From contig JALRME010000001.1 in the NCBI GenBank assembly GCA_026120035.1, positions 1,253,909 through 1,317,908 on the forward strand: a stretch of 64,000 nucleotides of DNA, read 5' to 3'. The position numbers and the translations under genes were made by a program. Below the pieces are notes generated by a model. That model did not search any database. It saw only the letters and a list, made by a program, of their open reading frames with translations, and had not been told where the DNA came from. The stretch comes from Coleophoma eucalyptorum (taxonomy: Eukaryota; Ascomycota; Leotiomycetes; Helotiales; Dermateaceae). Below are positions 1 to 11,154 of the stretch, piece after piece. The stretch's first letter is position 1; every line of letters begins with the position of its first letter.

Positions 1-1516
1 GTTATGCTGTCACTTATGAAATTCATACCGACAAACTCTCTTTATGGATGCCTGCTCAGAGAGACCCGCATTCCGCTATTTTCAACGGTGTGATTCCGTC
101 TGTCGAGGAAGTCAAAGCCACATATGATGTCGACTATGTTGAGAGAATTACCAAACTTAATGACTACCTCACTTTCTATGCTCACCATAACCTTGGCTAC
201 ATCTATATCCTTCATAACAACCAAGCTCCCACTGGCGTCAAAGCCGTCATGAGCTACAAGGATGGGTCTACAAGCCGAATTGATTCCTCGCCGTTTGATA
301 GCACGAAGCTTGTAAATGCGATGGATGCTGCACGAGCTGTGAAGAGTCCGTGGGAGCTGAAAGCTATCCGAAAGGCCAGCGCAATTTCCGCCCTGGCTCA
401 TGTTAACGTTCTGCGTGGCATCTCTAGATTCTCTAATGAGACTGAAATCGAAGCAGTGTTCACTGCCACATGCATTGCCTCTGGAGCGAAAAGTCAAGCT
501 TATGGCGTCATTGCAGCTGCGGGCCCAAATGCCAGCACTCTACACTATATGTCAAACACCTCTTCCCTCAAAGGCCAGCAAACTGTCTGTCTCGATGCCG
601 GCTGCGAGTGGAAGTGCTATGCCTCCGATGTTACTCGTACCTTTCCCATATCTGGCTCTTGGACACCGGAGGCCAAGGGGATCTATGATCTCGTAGCGAA
701 GATGCAAGAGGAGTGCATTGCCATGGTCAAGCCCGGCTTCAATTTCCGACTTGCTCACCTACACGCACACAAAGTTGCCCTTGAAGGTACGTTCCACATG
801 ACTATATCATTCAGGGTTGTCTTTTCTAATGGCCTGAACAAACTAACATGGTAATCAGGTCTAATGAAATTGGGAATCTTGTATAATGGAAGGGCGAGCG
901 AAATATTTGTCTCTGGCGCGACTACTGCATTCTTCCCTCACGGCGTAAGTAGCATGAACAACGGCACAATTACTTTGCACTAACACTTGAAAGCTTGGCC
1001 ATTTCATGGGGCTCGAAGTTCACGACGTCGGCCAGGATGCACCATCTAGCAAGGCTGACTATGCATTATACGGATTCCGCGACAATCCCACCTCGTGGGC
1101 AAGTGCATTCAGTGAAATGCTTCGAACCTCGCCTCGCATAGCTTCTGTAGCATCGCTTGAGCCAAACATGGTCATTACTGTGGAGCCTGGAATGTAAGCT
1201 ATTGCGTCCTTTCTGCTTTTGGGAATTAATTCTGACCAACTCTAACAGCTACTTCAACCGTTGGGCCATCGAAGAAGTGCACCTGAAGACGGAAAAGTAC
1301 GCAAAGTATATCAACAAAGAGCTCCTCGAGAAATACTACCCTGTCGGAGGCGTGCGAATCGAAGACGACATCCTCGTCACTAAGGACGGATACGAGAACT
1401 TGACCACAGTCCCTAAGGGCGATGCCGCACTGAAGATCATCAACGAGGCTCGAGAGAAGCGAGAAGGCAAGCAGGAAGCCGGCGAGGAGAGCAAGAAGAA
1501 GGGCTGGCTTTGGTAG
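1..1516 (+). CDS. Xaa-Pro dipeptidase (prolidase), M24B family, 5' end cut by window
   Basis: Metallopeptidase that hydrolyses X-Pro dipeptides, probably cytosolic. The reading frame runs in from before base 1, so the N-terminus is missing. Proposed exons are <1-786, 859-944, 994-1193 and 1249-1516; phase is kept across all three introns (72, 49 and 55 bp). The pita-bread metal ligands can be seen in order: Asp in DAGCEW, Asp in DVTRTF, His in [12 protein letters not shown], Glu in TVEPGIYF and Glu in GGVRIEDD. The remaining N-terminal part fits an AMP_N domain. The C-terminus ends in a Lys/Glu-rich tail closing with GWLW. It is convergent with the next gene. The family call is secure; the choice between prolidase and the related fungal Xaa-Pro aminopeptidase PepP is less so. 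Confidence 0.9.
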
Positions 1517-2152
1517 AACCTTTCGGCCTGAGCTGAATTAATGACTGGCATTGGCGGCTGGCTTTCTCTTTATTTCCAGGCAAGGGTGGCAGGCGTTTTC
1601 TTTGTATGTCCTCATATATATGAAAATTTGGATTATGTGTTTGTATTCAATCTTAAGTAGAAGCATTTCAATATGGAAATACCCTGAGCTCAATTCTCGC
1701 AGGCTTGCTGCCTTGCTTACTGGGTAGGAAAGGATGGGGACAGAACAAAAGCACAAATACCAAGAATCATTTTCACCCAACTAACTACTCGCCATACAAC
1801 TACCTGTAGACCTCATTCCTATATAATCTTAGACCGGGCCCTACTTTGTAGCTCTTGTACAACTAACTAGTACTGCACGAACAAAGCAACCAGTAGAAAT
1901 TTTGGCAACCAGAGCGGAGATGCAACAATCACATTTTCCATCTGATTATAGATGAGGTAGCAATCGGCACAATGGAAGGAGGGTCGCAACACCGTGGTTG
2001 CATTACTAGTATATTATATGAAGAACTCTACCTACCCATTCCTTCCGGTCGCTATATCAATCATGTCTCATTAATTCCTGTCCAGATCCATGAAAGTGTT
2101 CGTAAATACACCTTTCTCAAACCATCAAGGTCTTAAATGATACCACATAATC
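1517..2152. other. Convergent intergenic region
   Basis: This is the shared 3' region of the convergent prolidase gene and the low-complexity protein gene. It is AT-rich and should hold both 3' UTRs. I see no supported gene or RNA. Confidence 0.5.
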
Positions 2153-4607
2153 TTAAGCCATAGTCCAAACCTGCGCCTTGCCCAGAATCTGTCTCCCACG
2201 GACCTCGAAACCAAAGAATCCTGCAAATCGGACTCTTTGGTTGTTCTCCTCAGTGGATTTGCTCTTTTCATCCGTGCCTATGGTTGATGCAACACTGCCC
2301 TTCCTCGCCGAAGAGCTTTGCCCCATCATTGCTTGCAGCACGGTATTTTTGGCCTTCTCTTTTTTGTCCCCACCACTGCTAGAATCACCATCACCATTCG
2401 ACTCGGCTCCAGGATTTTCCAAGGTTGGAATACCCTCGCAAACTTTCATAATATTTGTTAAAAGTATATCACCTGGCATTGGGTAAGTTATCGATATCTC
2501 CCGGCTCTCAAGCGGGAGGTTAGAAGCAATGCCCACAGCTAATTCCATGATCATATGAGCACTCTCCTGGATGCCAGCCGGTGCCGGTTCTTGTAAATGA
2601 TCTATCAAATTTGCAGTAAGATTTGAAGTGGCAATTTGGGTAAATTGCTTCTTATGCTCCTCACTTGCCGCTGTACCAAGAACATCTCTAAGGCCTTCCA
2701 GAGTTGCAAGGCGCCATTGTATGACCTTTGATGTTAGAGCATCATATTCTTCCGGGTTATTCAATACTGGCGAGAAAAGTCGGATGTTTCTTTCCACTAT
2801 TTTCAAATTCGAACTGAATTCAGGCTCAAGCGCTGGATGAAATGTCTTATCAAAGACTTCGTCAATCAGAAACTTCGAGATAACCGATCTTCCAACTGCT
2901 GTCATCTCTTGCTTGCCAATCTTGACTGCATCTTGATTGACGGCTTGAGATATCCAGCTTGGCACTTTGCGCCAGTCTTTCCTGATGTTAAAGGCAAGGT
3001 TTGTGATGGCTCCATCTAGACGCTGGAAGCGTGTCATGTATTCGCTATCATCAAGTGATGTCCGAGATTGCGATAACCTCTGGTTTGCAAGGGTGTTCTG
3101 TAGTTGTTCAACTTGTGCCGTCTTTTCAAAGTATAACCCTTTGACTTTCTTGTATTTTTGAGCTCGTACAAAGTCAGTAATGTGGCTTCTAAATCGATGC
3201 ATGAGACTTACAGAGCTCCTTGAATGCGTCAGCAATGTTTTGATCCGTTGGCCCAGGAGGTGGTGTATTTCTTCCTTGCTCGCCAGCAGTCCCTGATGCA
3301 CCGAACTGTTCTCTTTGTGGAGGCCCGCCTCTATAATTCGAGCTGACATTCGAGGGATGCGGACTGATTGAAGGTGTTGTAGGTTGGTTGCGGTACTGTT
3401 GTTGCTGCTGGAATGATTGTCCCTCTCTTGTATCTGTTTGTGTTTGGAGAGCCTGCTTCGCATCTAGAGACCTACGCTGCTGAGTCCCTTGATTAGCTGG
3501 GGCCATTGTTTGCAGTGGTGTCGAGCGAGGTGCTTGGGCTTGCGTTGAACGATCGTGAGGATCACGTTGTAAGTAACCACCAGTTGGGGAGTGCCCGTTG
3601 TTGGATTGTACAGATATCGGACGCGAATCCTCTCGTGGGTCCGTTGGTGACTCGTAAGAGCCTTGTGAAATAGTTTCCGGATTCTGCAGCTGTCGAAAGT
3701 GATCGTTTATAACCAAGTGTCCTGGTTGAGCGTTCGCCTCTGGGGGCAGATTTGGAAGTGGTTGTTGGTATCGGCTCTCTTGGGCAGTATCTTGAGAATG
3801 ATACTGTTGGTGGTAATGTTGTCGCAGGTCTCCGTTGCCAGACTGGTTTGCTGCTGGAGCGTCGTCTAAGACAGCTCTGATGCTATGTTGTGACAGCTTA
3901 CCTGAGACGTGTTGCTTCTCTGAATCCCTGATAAGGTAAGGATCCAAGTCAGAGTCGTCTTCAACCTCTTCCGGCGGGGATATCAAATGCGGCCTTGTGT
4001 CTCCTCCTAGGTACCCCAAATCCTTCTGTCGCTCTGCCAGTGAAGAATTACGATTGTGCAGTGGCTCCTTTTTCGATGCCTTGCGAGACAAGCCGGAGGA
4101 GTTACCGTATTGTGAATTCTGTTTTTGTTCTGGAGGTTTGCTCCCTCTCATGCGACCAAAGAACCCTTTCTTCTCTTTTGGCTCCACGGTGGGCGACGGT
4201 GGTTGTTGTAGATTACCCGTATTCTTGCGACCTTGTTGTTGTAGTCTTCGATTTTGAAGTATTAGGTCATCTGCGGAGGTCCCAGCTTGCGATAGAGGCG
4301 CTTTAGAGGAGGGGTAAGGTTGAGGCACGTTAGGCGGTAAACGTGTTGACTGAGAACGCGAGGGAGGTTCACCTGGGGCCTGGTAGGAACGATGTTCGAG
4401 ATTCGACGTCGAGTTCTGAAGAATGTAGGGTTGAGAGAGATCGACGGTGTTTCGTTGTCCCAATGCAGGATTGAGGGGTGTCCTTGCCTGAGTAGGCTCG
4501 AGGTCTTCGGCGGAACCACCTGTAGAAGGAGTGACGGAACCCGACACGGTGATATCGTTCAGCTCCTGCTTTGAACGATTGATATGTCTGTGGAATCCGA
4601 GTGGCAT
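2153..4607 (-). CDS. Large Ser/Gln/Pro-rich protein with conserved-looking helical C-terminus
   Basis: I do not recognise the family. Two exons are proposed, 4607-3212 and 3162-2153, joined by a 49-bp intron with a TACTGAC branch point, giving about 801 residues. The spliced junction reads FKELSQKYKKVKGLYFEK and keeps phase. Roughly residues 1-440 are low-complexity and probably disordered, with Gln runs, many Ser/Pro and a basic patch KKGFFGRMRG. Residues about 460-800 look folded and mainly helical: a coiled-coil start (VEQLQNTLANQRL) and a compact region including DWRKVPSWISQAV. Near the C-terminus is another acidic/Ser-rich insert. The architecture suggests a scaffold or cytoskeletal/signalling adaptor, but no function can be assigned. 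Confidence 0.75.
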
Positions 4608-7127
4608 TTGCCTGAAGAGGGTCGTGGCCGAAGCTCACGATGGGGACGATGTTGGAACTGGAACTGGAATGGGAACTGTACGTAGAGCACAGCCAGCCAG
4701 CTATGGTGGGGCTTAGTCGAAGTGGGCACAGGCTGGGTTGGTCTGATCAATGTGCCAAGGGAGCCCTGGGTAGCCAAAGGAGATGCAATAAGGTAGTTCA
4801 GACGACGGTTCAATGCAAATGAACGAGATAGGGGATTAAGGAGAGCGAGAAGGCATCAATTCGTCGACGATGAGAGTCTCCCAGGACACAGAAGACACGA
4901 AGTGGTAGGGCAGGGATGATCGGGGCAGGGACAAAGTGGCTCAGCCCTGAAAGAACATGATTTTCATTCGCTACAGGTGGTAAGCTGCGCTTGACAATGG
5001 GCTGTGAAAGGAGCTGGAGAGCTGCAATGCAACAATCCTTCAAGGACGACGTTGCAATATTTGTCTCGAGTTGCGCATTGGCAAGATCCATTGGCGCGGT
5101 CAAATTGGATGTACCTAGGTACGCTGTACAGCGCATATATGTGACCTGCAATTCGACCGGTGGATGAGTAAATCATCACGTGAGCGGATGCTGGTAACGA
5201 GCAAGTTGGTGCCAGTTGAGGGGGTCGAAGCCTAGGTAAATACCAAGAGTCCTGGCGAAAAACAGTTCGGAGGAGATGAAGACCTTGCTTGGTTTGCATT
5301 TGGGTGATATACTGCGCTGAAGTAGAGCAGGATTTGAGAAGGCTGGAAATTGATCATATCCAGTAGGATCCGTGTTCTGCCGATCTACGTAGACAGATTA
5401 GACGAGAAGACCGCAAGCAGTAGGCCAAGAGATGCTCACATTGCTCCTTGCTTGCAAATTCTCATCAACTAAGTAGATCTCTTGATTATGGGACTTGGAA
5501 GCTCTTGCCCGGGATGATTTGGTTTTTCAATGACATCTAGGTGAAGCGCCACTCGCTGCTCATCTGCCAGCTCCCTCGGTCGACGCGTGCCAAGCTGCAA
5601 ATGATGCTCGAGACGTACCCCGTACTTGCAAGCCTGATCGCGCAGGAAACAGCCATCATATAAATCTTCCCCAGAAGAAAAACCTCTCCAATGGTGTTGC
5701 GGTTACCAAGCTTGCAGCGGTTCGTTCATCTATTATAAATAGATTGCAGCAAGCGACCAAGCGATGACACCTTTGTCGGGATCCGTCATGCCTGTCAGCA
5801 TCATCACCACTTCTTCCTCTGCACCATCCGTGCTCGGAGGCCTGATCTGATAGCAAAGCCAGGCGAGTAAGCAAACAAGCAAATATGCAAACCAATGCTT
5901 TGCATAAGATCCAATGCTACTGCACAACAGAAATATTGGAGATACGCATAAAGGCTATTGGCAAACCCTTCTCAGGGCTACACGGCAGGCGCGTATAGCT
6001 GCATACAGGTATCGTTGCCAAGTTACGCCATGTCAACCGGCATGAGCCAAGAAGATATCTTCCGTAGTGGTGGAAGGCAGAGCGACAACAGGCCGTCGTT
6101 GAGCAAGGCATGAGAATGCCTCTGTCAGAAATCCATCCTCCCGACCCAGACAATCTCTCGCCGGCTTTCCACGTGCAGCATTTCGTTGAGAGCCACAGCC
6201 ACGGTCGGAAATGCAACAGGTATTTGGGGGGAAACGGAGGGAGGTACAGCCAATGCATTTCAGCCATTGAATGGCAGCTGGACATGGAACAGAGATGGCA
6301 AAGAAAGAATGCATGGCATGGCATGCATGACCAGAGATGGCTGGATTGTTCGTGGTAACTGGGCCGCCACATGAGCCATCGCTCGTCCAAAGAGTCGGCC
6401 AATTCATCTCGAGCGATACTCCTCGCTTCGCCGCCTGCATGGACAAGATGTTTCAAACTTCTCGATGTGGAAGACGGTTCATCATGAGCCCAAGACAGGG
6501 CATTTGGCCCGTCCTTGCTTCTTATTGGAGGCTAGATGATCGTCAGGTACCGTGGGGCTGCTGGCTCGTCTCCCTCTTCTGCCAGGATGGATGCTTGTTT
6601 ATGCTCACAAAACAGGATCGAACTCAAAAAGCCTTCGAATCGAGATGGGTGAGTGGAGGTGCGCGGTGGAGTGATGGTTGATGCTAATTTCAAGCCTCTT
6701 TAACCGTCCGGCACTCCAGCAAGGCAGTCTGGAGCTTTGGAGACTAAATACCACGGCTCTTCGCCGTATTTTCCTGTACTTCTCTTTGTACTTTGCCTTC
6801 TGTGCCCCAGCTCATATCCAAGCGCCTCCCCCGTAATTAGAAAACTGTCTTACTGCACATCTATCTTCCGGCGGCGTGCATCTCAGACATCGGCGTGGTT
6901 TCTGTCAATATAGATGGTGATTGTATAGTGTTGCATACATATATCGGGGCCTCATCCACAAAGTCTTTTGGCTTCATCCACCAAAATCCATTGTTTACTT
7001 TTGTTCCCGTCATTATTGTTTCTTCCCGCCTTCCTGCCTTTCTTTCTTATAAGGATTGGCCAAATCTTGCGATTGATCCGCTGCAAACCTTCATACCTTT
7101 ACAAATTGCTACCAACGCTTTGCTACC
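4608..7127. other. Long intergenic region
   Basis: About 2.5 kb between two divergent genes. It includes a simple GGAACT-type repeat near 4650-4680. Open frames on both strands are short, compositionally unlike proteins and show no splice-compatible extension. I support no gene here. It should contain the promoters of both flanking genes. Confidence 0.45.
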
Positions 7128-7857
7128 ATGCGCTTCCACTTCCTCAGCCTAGTGCTATCCTTCGCGCTCACAGCAACCGCCCTCCTCCGGGGATCCGACC
7201 TTGAGACCGTCGACAACCAAATAGCACGAACCCGCCTTGCCCGTCACATCCCAGAGACGATCTCCAACAAGATCTCCAGAGAGCCGGTCCGCCGTGCCAC
7301 GCAAGCCGCTCAAGCACGCGTCAAGAACTTCGCCGTTTCTGACATCTATACCAACGACTTTAAATCCTCTCAAACCGCCTGGAACCGTACCATTACTTGT
7401 AAGTCCAAGGTCCAATTGAGCAGTAACCACGTGCCTGACACTATGCAGTCCTCTTTGCAGACAACAACTCCAATACCTCCACCATCTGCACCAAATCCTG
7501 GACCCAATCAAACACCACCAACAGCTATCCAACTAGCTACGTCCTTTGCGACTTCACCGTAAACGACAGTGATGTTTTCTACTTCAAATTCGACACCATG
7601 GCCTCTTTGGGCAACTTCACCCTAGAGCTGGCACACCAGTTTTCTGACCCTGTGTAAGTCCTTTTCGAGATAAACATATTAGCCCTGTCTTAACCTGTAG
7701 TAGAAACTACCCGCCACCATATGATATCGTAGAGTACTTCAGTGCTCCAACAACGTTCAATTTACCATGTGACGCAAAGACTACATCTACAGGCGTCTTC
7801 ACCAACTGCGTCGCAGCTGGTCCCATCAAGGTGATTGTTTCTGGTATTGCAAACTAG
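7128..7857 (+). CDS. Small secreted protein with four cysteines (possible AA1-like fold)
   Basis: Three exons are proposed, 7128-7398, 7449-7653 and 7701-7857, giving 210 residues with phase kept. Residues 1-19 form a clear signal peptide (hydrophobic LSLVLSFALTATALL). A dibasic RR near residue 55 could be a Kex2-type processing site, leaving a mature domain of about 150 residues. The C-terminal half has four Cys (in ICTKSW, VLCDFT, LPCDA and TNCVA) and alternating beta-like hydrophobics with several N-x-S/T sequons. The spacing resembles fungal AA1-like (Alt a 1-type) secreted proteins, but that is a weak impression. It could be a cell-wall or effector-like protein. It is isolated, with no co-oriented close neighbour. 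Confidence 0.72.
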
Positions 7858-8359
7858 ACCAACAAGTCGTCTGTGCTTTGAAAAGTGATCTGGGCGGTCT
7901 TCTGTAGAGTACTGAATGGGATGATAAGATAGGTCGAAGCAGTAAGAGCTCGATACTTTCATAATGGTAAATTTATTGCCAGCATTGCCTGGAAGGAGAA
8001 GAAAGGCGGAAAAAGCTTGTACATAGAGCTAAAAGTCAAAACTAAAGAATTGTCTTCAATGGATGTGGTCTTAGCGTTCGATTCAAGATTTTCATATTGA
8101 ACATATTAAGAGTTGTTCTTCCACGACGTGAAGAACATGAAAATTGGCGAGCATATTTTGGCTGATGTGCTGCATTTTTACACCTGGCTATAGTGAAAGT
8201 CCGAGGAGTGGGAGCAGATTCGGGGGGACCAGAAGGTACGTAGGAGAGATCAAGTCCAAGCATCCAGCTCTCTAAGCCAGAAACCTCTAAGGAGTCAGAC
8301 AACAAGATATTCGGACCGTTGTTATGGGGAGCGTGTGAAACCCCGCCGTTGCCTCTATC

Positions 8360-8381
8360 TCTTGAAAGACGTCTTTCAAGA
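8360..8381. repeat. Perfect 22-nt palindrome centred on GACGTC
   Basis: The sequence reads identically on both strands over 22 bases, with core GAAAGACGTCTTTC. The central ACGTC half-sites resemble bZIP (CRE/ATF-like) targets. It may be a regulator site, but it lies about 500 bp downstream of one gene and 950 bp upstream of a dead one. Confidence 0.6.
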
Positions 8382-9189
8382 CTTTCTGCTCCAAAATATC
8401 TGCAGTGGTAGATAATTTCTTATTGGCACCACAAGGTAAGGTGGCTCACTGGCGGAAGTGGTGCCATGATAACAGTTCCTAGAAGTTGCGCTTCTTGCAC
8501 CGTTGGGGAGCCAGCCGGTGTGAATAGGTCTATTGGAGTATAGAATACCGCAAATACCTTTCAGGCGAGAAAATCTTGGCCATGGCTTTTGGCCTTAGTA
8601 GTATTGAAAGTTAAGCGACAGTAAGAAACCTACACCAACGTTCAAAAGTAAGACCAAGGCAAGACGGGAACAGCTTGACTCTGAAGCACCAGAATACTGA
8701 GAATTTCAAATTCTTTTTAAATTGATCCTGACCTGGACACTTGGCATTGACTATCGAGAGACTCAAACAAGAATTGAATAATACGGACTATTATTTACGA
8801 GCGGGTGAAAGGAATATCGTGGTATGCCGAGGTGAAACTGAGCATTTGACGAAGGAGCCACTTGTTAGAGCTCTTTAGATTAACATTCTAGAATGTCTAA
8901 CCATTCCATGGAACGGACCGAGTGTCCTGGGAACGCCTTATCTTCGGCAGTCGACACCATTTTCAGCAAAGTAGTGTATAATCAGAAAACTTGCAAGCAC
9001 AAGAATAATGAGTATGTCCAAGCCGGCATCCACGTATGTGGCAACAGAACACGCATAGGGATCTTGAGCTTCTCAGAGCACGGTGAACGGATGGGTCCGT
9101 CCGGGTCGTCTCTCTAGCCCACATAAAGCGCTCTCAGATGCAGGAAGATACGAAGTACAAGGATTATTGATGTGCCAACTCTTCTGCGT

Positions 9190-9208
9190 CGCACTGCGCT
9201 GCAGTGCG
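9190..9208. repeat. GC-rich inverted repeat (8-bp arms, 3-nt loop)
   Basis: Arms CGCACTGC and GCAGTGCG flank a GCT loop. It lies about 120 bp upstream of the P450 pseudogene start. It could be a cruciform or a binding site; there is no U-tract to suggest a terminator. Confidence 0.5.
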
Positions 9209-9330
9209 CGGCACAGTATTGTGCAGTGAGGAAGATTTGCCATGCCGCAATATTAGTATCTGCACAAACTGCGGGCTTTCACTATTCTTGAGAAAAAGCA
9301 ACTAAAATTCGTGTAGGCTTGCGCGTCACC

Positions 9331-10813
9331 ATGAGTGTTCTCCCGCAGATTCTCGCAGGCTCAGCCGTGTTTTATACAATTCCCGTCCTCGTGATAACAT
9401 TGGCGGTCCATCGTATCTATCTATGGCATCGACTCCGGCACACTCCTGGTCCAAAGGTTGGGGAGTGGTCGACGATATGGATGTTGCAAAATACGATGAA
9501 AGGGCAGATGCACCTAGAACTTCAGGAAAGTGTGCGATAAATATGGTAAGACCACCGAACAACATCTTCTCATCTGGTCTGATATGACAAAGGTTCTCTC
9601 GCACGTGTCGCATAAAATGAGCATGTCACAAGTGACCCAGAGATTGTAAGGAGGGTATGGGCTGTGCATTCGCCGTATCAGGGCGGGAAGTTCTATGATG
9701 CGATCAAGTTTAATCCAAGTCGAGATAATTTGCTTTCTGTGCAGAGTGAGGATGTTCATACAGCACTGAGGCTCAAGATAGCGCCAGGTGTATATTACTT
9801 AGTCCCCAAGTATCGATAGCTTTCTGTCTTAGCGGGAAAGAAAACGAGGATCTCGAGTTCACAATCGATGACCAAATTGCGTCTTTCATATTTATACTGG
9901 ACAGAAAATACGTATCAACAAACTCGGCATACCACCCTGTTGATTTTGCTCGAGTTGCGTAGTATTTCACGTTTGATGTGATTAGAGAAGTAGCCTTCAG
10001 AAAATTCATTGCGTCAGTCACCCTCCCAGTAATTTTCCTCTGAAGTGATCTGAAGGGAGCTGAAGTGCCTCTAGAGCTGCAAAATCCGTGGTCGCAGAGC
10101 GGTTTGGAGAAAATAAGGTGATTCGAAAGGACAATGCTGGGTTCGTTTATCAAGAACGGGCTTACGCAGGAAGCAGCAGGCTCGGAAGTCCACATGCAGA
10201 TTATTGCGGGTTCAGATATCACTGCAACGGCCATTCGAGCCACACTGCTCCATCTCATGTCGACACCCTCTGCATATGCTGCTCTCCAAGCTAAGATCGA
10301 TGTCGCAGTTGCAGCTAGAGAAATTCCCGCACCTATCACAAATAATGAAGCCTGAAAACTCCCCTATTTGCAAGCCGTCATCAAAGGTCTTCGTATCTGG
10401 TCACCTGTGACAAGCCTTATGTAGGAGACAGTTCCAGAAGGCGGCGACACACTGGGCGGTATCTTTGTGCCAGGTGGGACCGAGGTTGGGTATTGTGCAT
10501 GGGGCTTGTAGAAAATCGAGAGCATATACGACGAGGACGCACATATTTTCAGACCTGAAAGATGGTTCAATCCTGATGTGAAGCGTATCAAAGAGATGGA
10601 GAAGACATTTGAGTTGATGGTTGTTTACGGTAAGTGACAGTGCTCTGGAAAGAGCGTTGCTGCAATTGAGTTGAATAAAGTCTTCGTCGAGGTGAGTCCT
10701 TTCAACCTTGATCTGTTTTTGCAATTTTCCATACTTCGGAACCTTGGAAGAGCACTTGTGCTGGAAGTCACATTCAATCCGACTTGATGGTGCGCGTGAC
10801 AAAGAGAAACTGA
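9331..10813 (+). pseudogene. Decayed cytochrome P450 monooxygenase
   Basis: The remains of a full-length microsomal P450 are readable in pieces across different frames. In order: an N-terminal membrane anchor and proline hinge (HTPGPKVGEW, from 9331), a DPEIVRRVWAVHSPY block near 9640, a helix F/G-like block (IDDQIASFIFILDRKYV) near 9860, the I-helix (AGSDITATAIRATLLHL) near 10210, a remnant resembling the ExxR region near 10380, a PERW-equivalent (HIFRPERWFNPD) near 10545, and the haem-loop region near 10620. In the haem loop YGK is followed by a TGA where Trp is usual, then QCSGKSVA. A C-terminal piece runs to about 10813. At least four frameshifts and several in-frame stops (for example TAG in a ...RVA-stop-YFTFDV context) exclude function. 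The style resembles fungal pisatin-demethylase-like P450s. Confidence 0.88.
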
Positions 10814-11154
10814 GGCTGGGGGGGAACGGTTTGATGGGCAAGTGCATCGTTGGAAATAAAGGGTATTCCGTAAAGTCTGTATAGACTTGATCCTCTATGG
10901 ATCATCATGTATTTGCTTCCTCTAGTCATGCTCGTCAAAATTGTTAAGCAGTACTGTGTAGCAAGTATTTCCCCCCCCCCCCCGCCCTTCCCCAGCAAAA
11001 TCCCAGCCTGCAATAGTTTACTGAAGATCTTATGGCACGACGCCCCCAAAAACTCCCCTGATCCGGAACACCATTCATCGTAAAATATACGGCAAAAGTA
11101 ACAACAATGCATCTATGTCCCAGTGCACTTTTCAATACTCTATGCTCCAGCCAT
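10814..11154. other. Intergenic region with poly-C tract
   Basis: Lies between the P450 pseudogene and the 3' end of the CAF-1 subunit gene. It contains a run of 13 C at 10971-10983. No gene seen. Confidence 0.5.
10971..10983. repeat. Homopolymer C tract (13 nt)
   Basis: Thirteen consecutive C followed by GCCC. Such tracts are length-variable and error-prone in sequencing. Confidence 0.9.

Larger units (their letters stand above)
7858..9330. other. Intergenic region with two palindromes
   Basis: Nearly 1.5 kb between the secreted-protein gene and the P450 pseudogene. It holds a perfect 22-nt palindrome and a GC-rich hairpin (listed separately). No open frame here looks like a protein. Confidence 0.45.

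Noticed and set aside
5917..6456. 179-codon minus-strand frame rich in Cys, Trp and Met
   Set aside because: A second frame is open over the same bases and neither shows a domain, signal peptide or splice context.
7155..7532. 125-codon minus-strand frame
   Set aside because: It is antisense to the first two exons of the secreted-protein gene, which has a signal peptide and phase-consistent introns.
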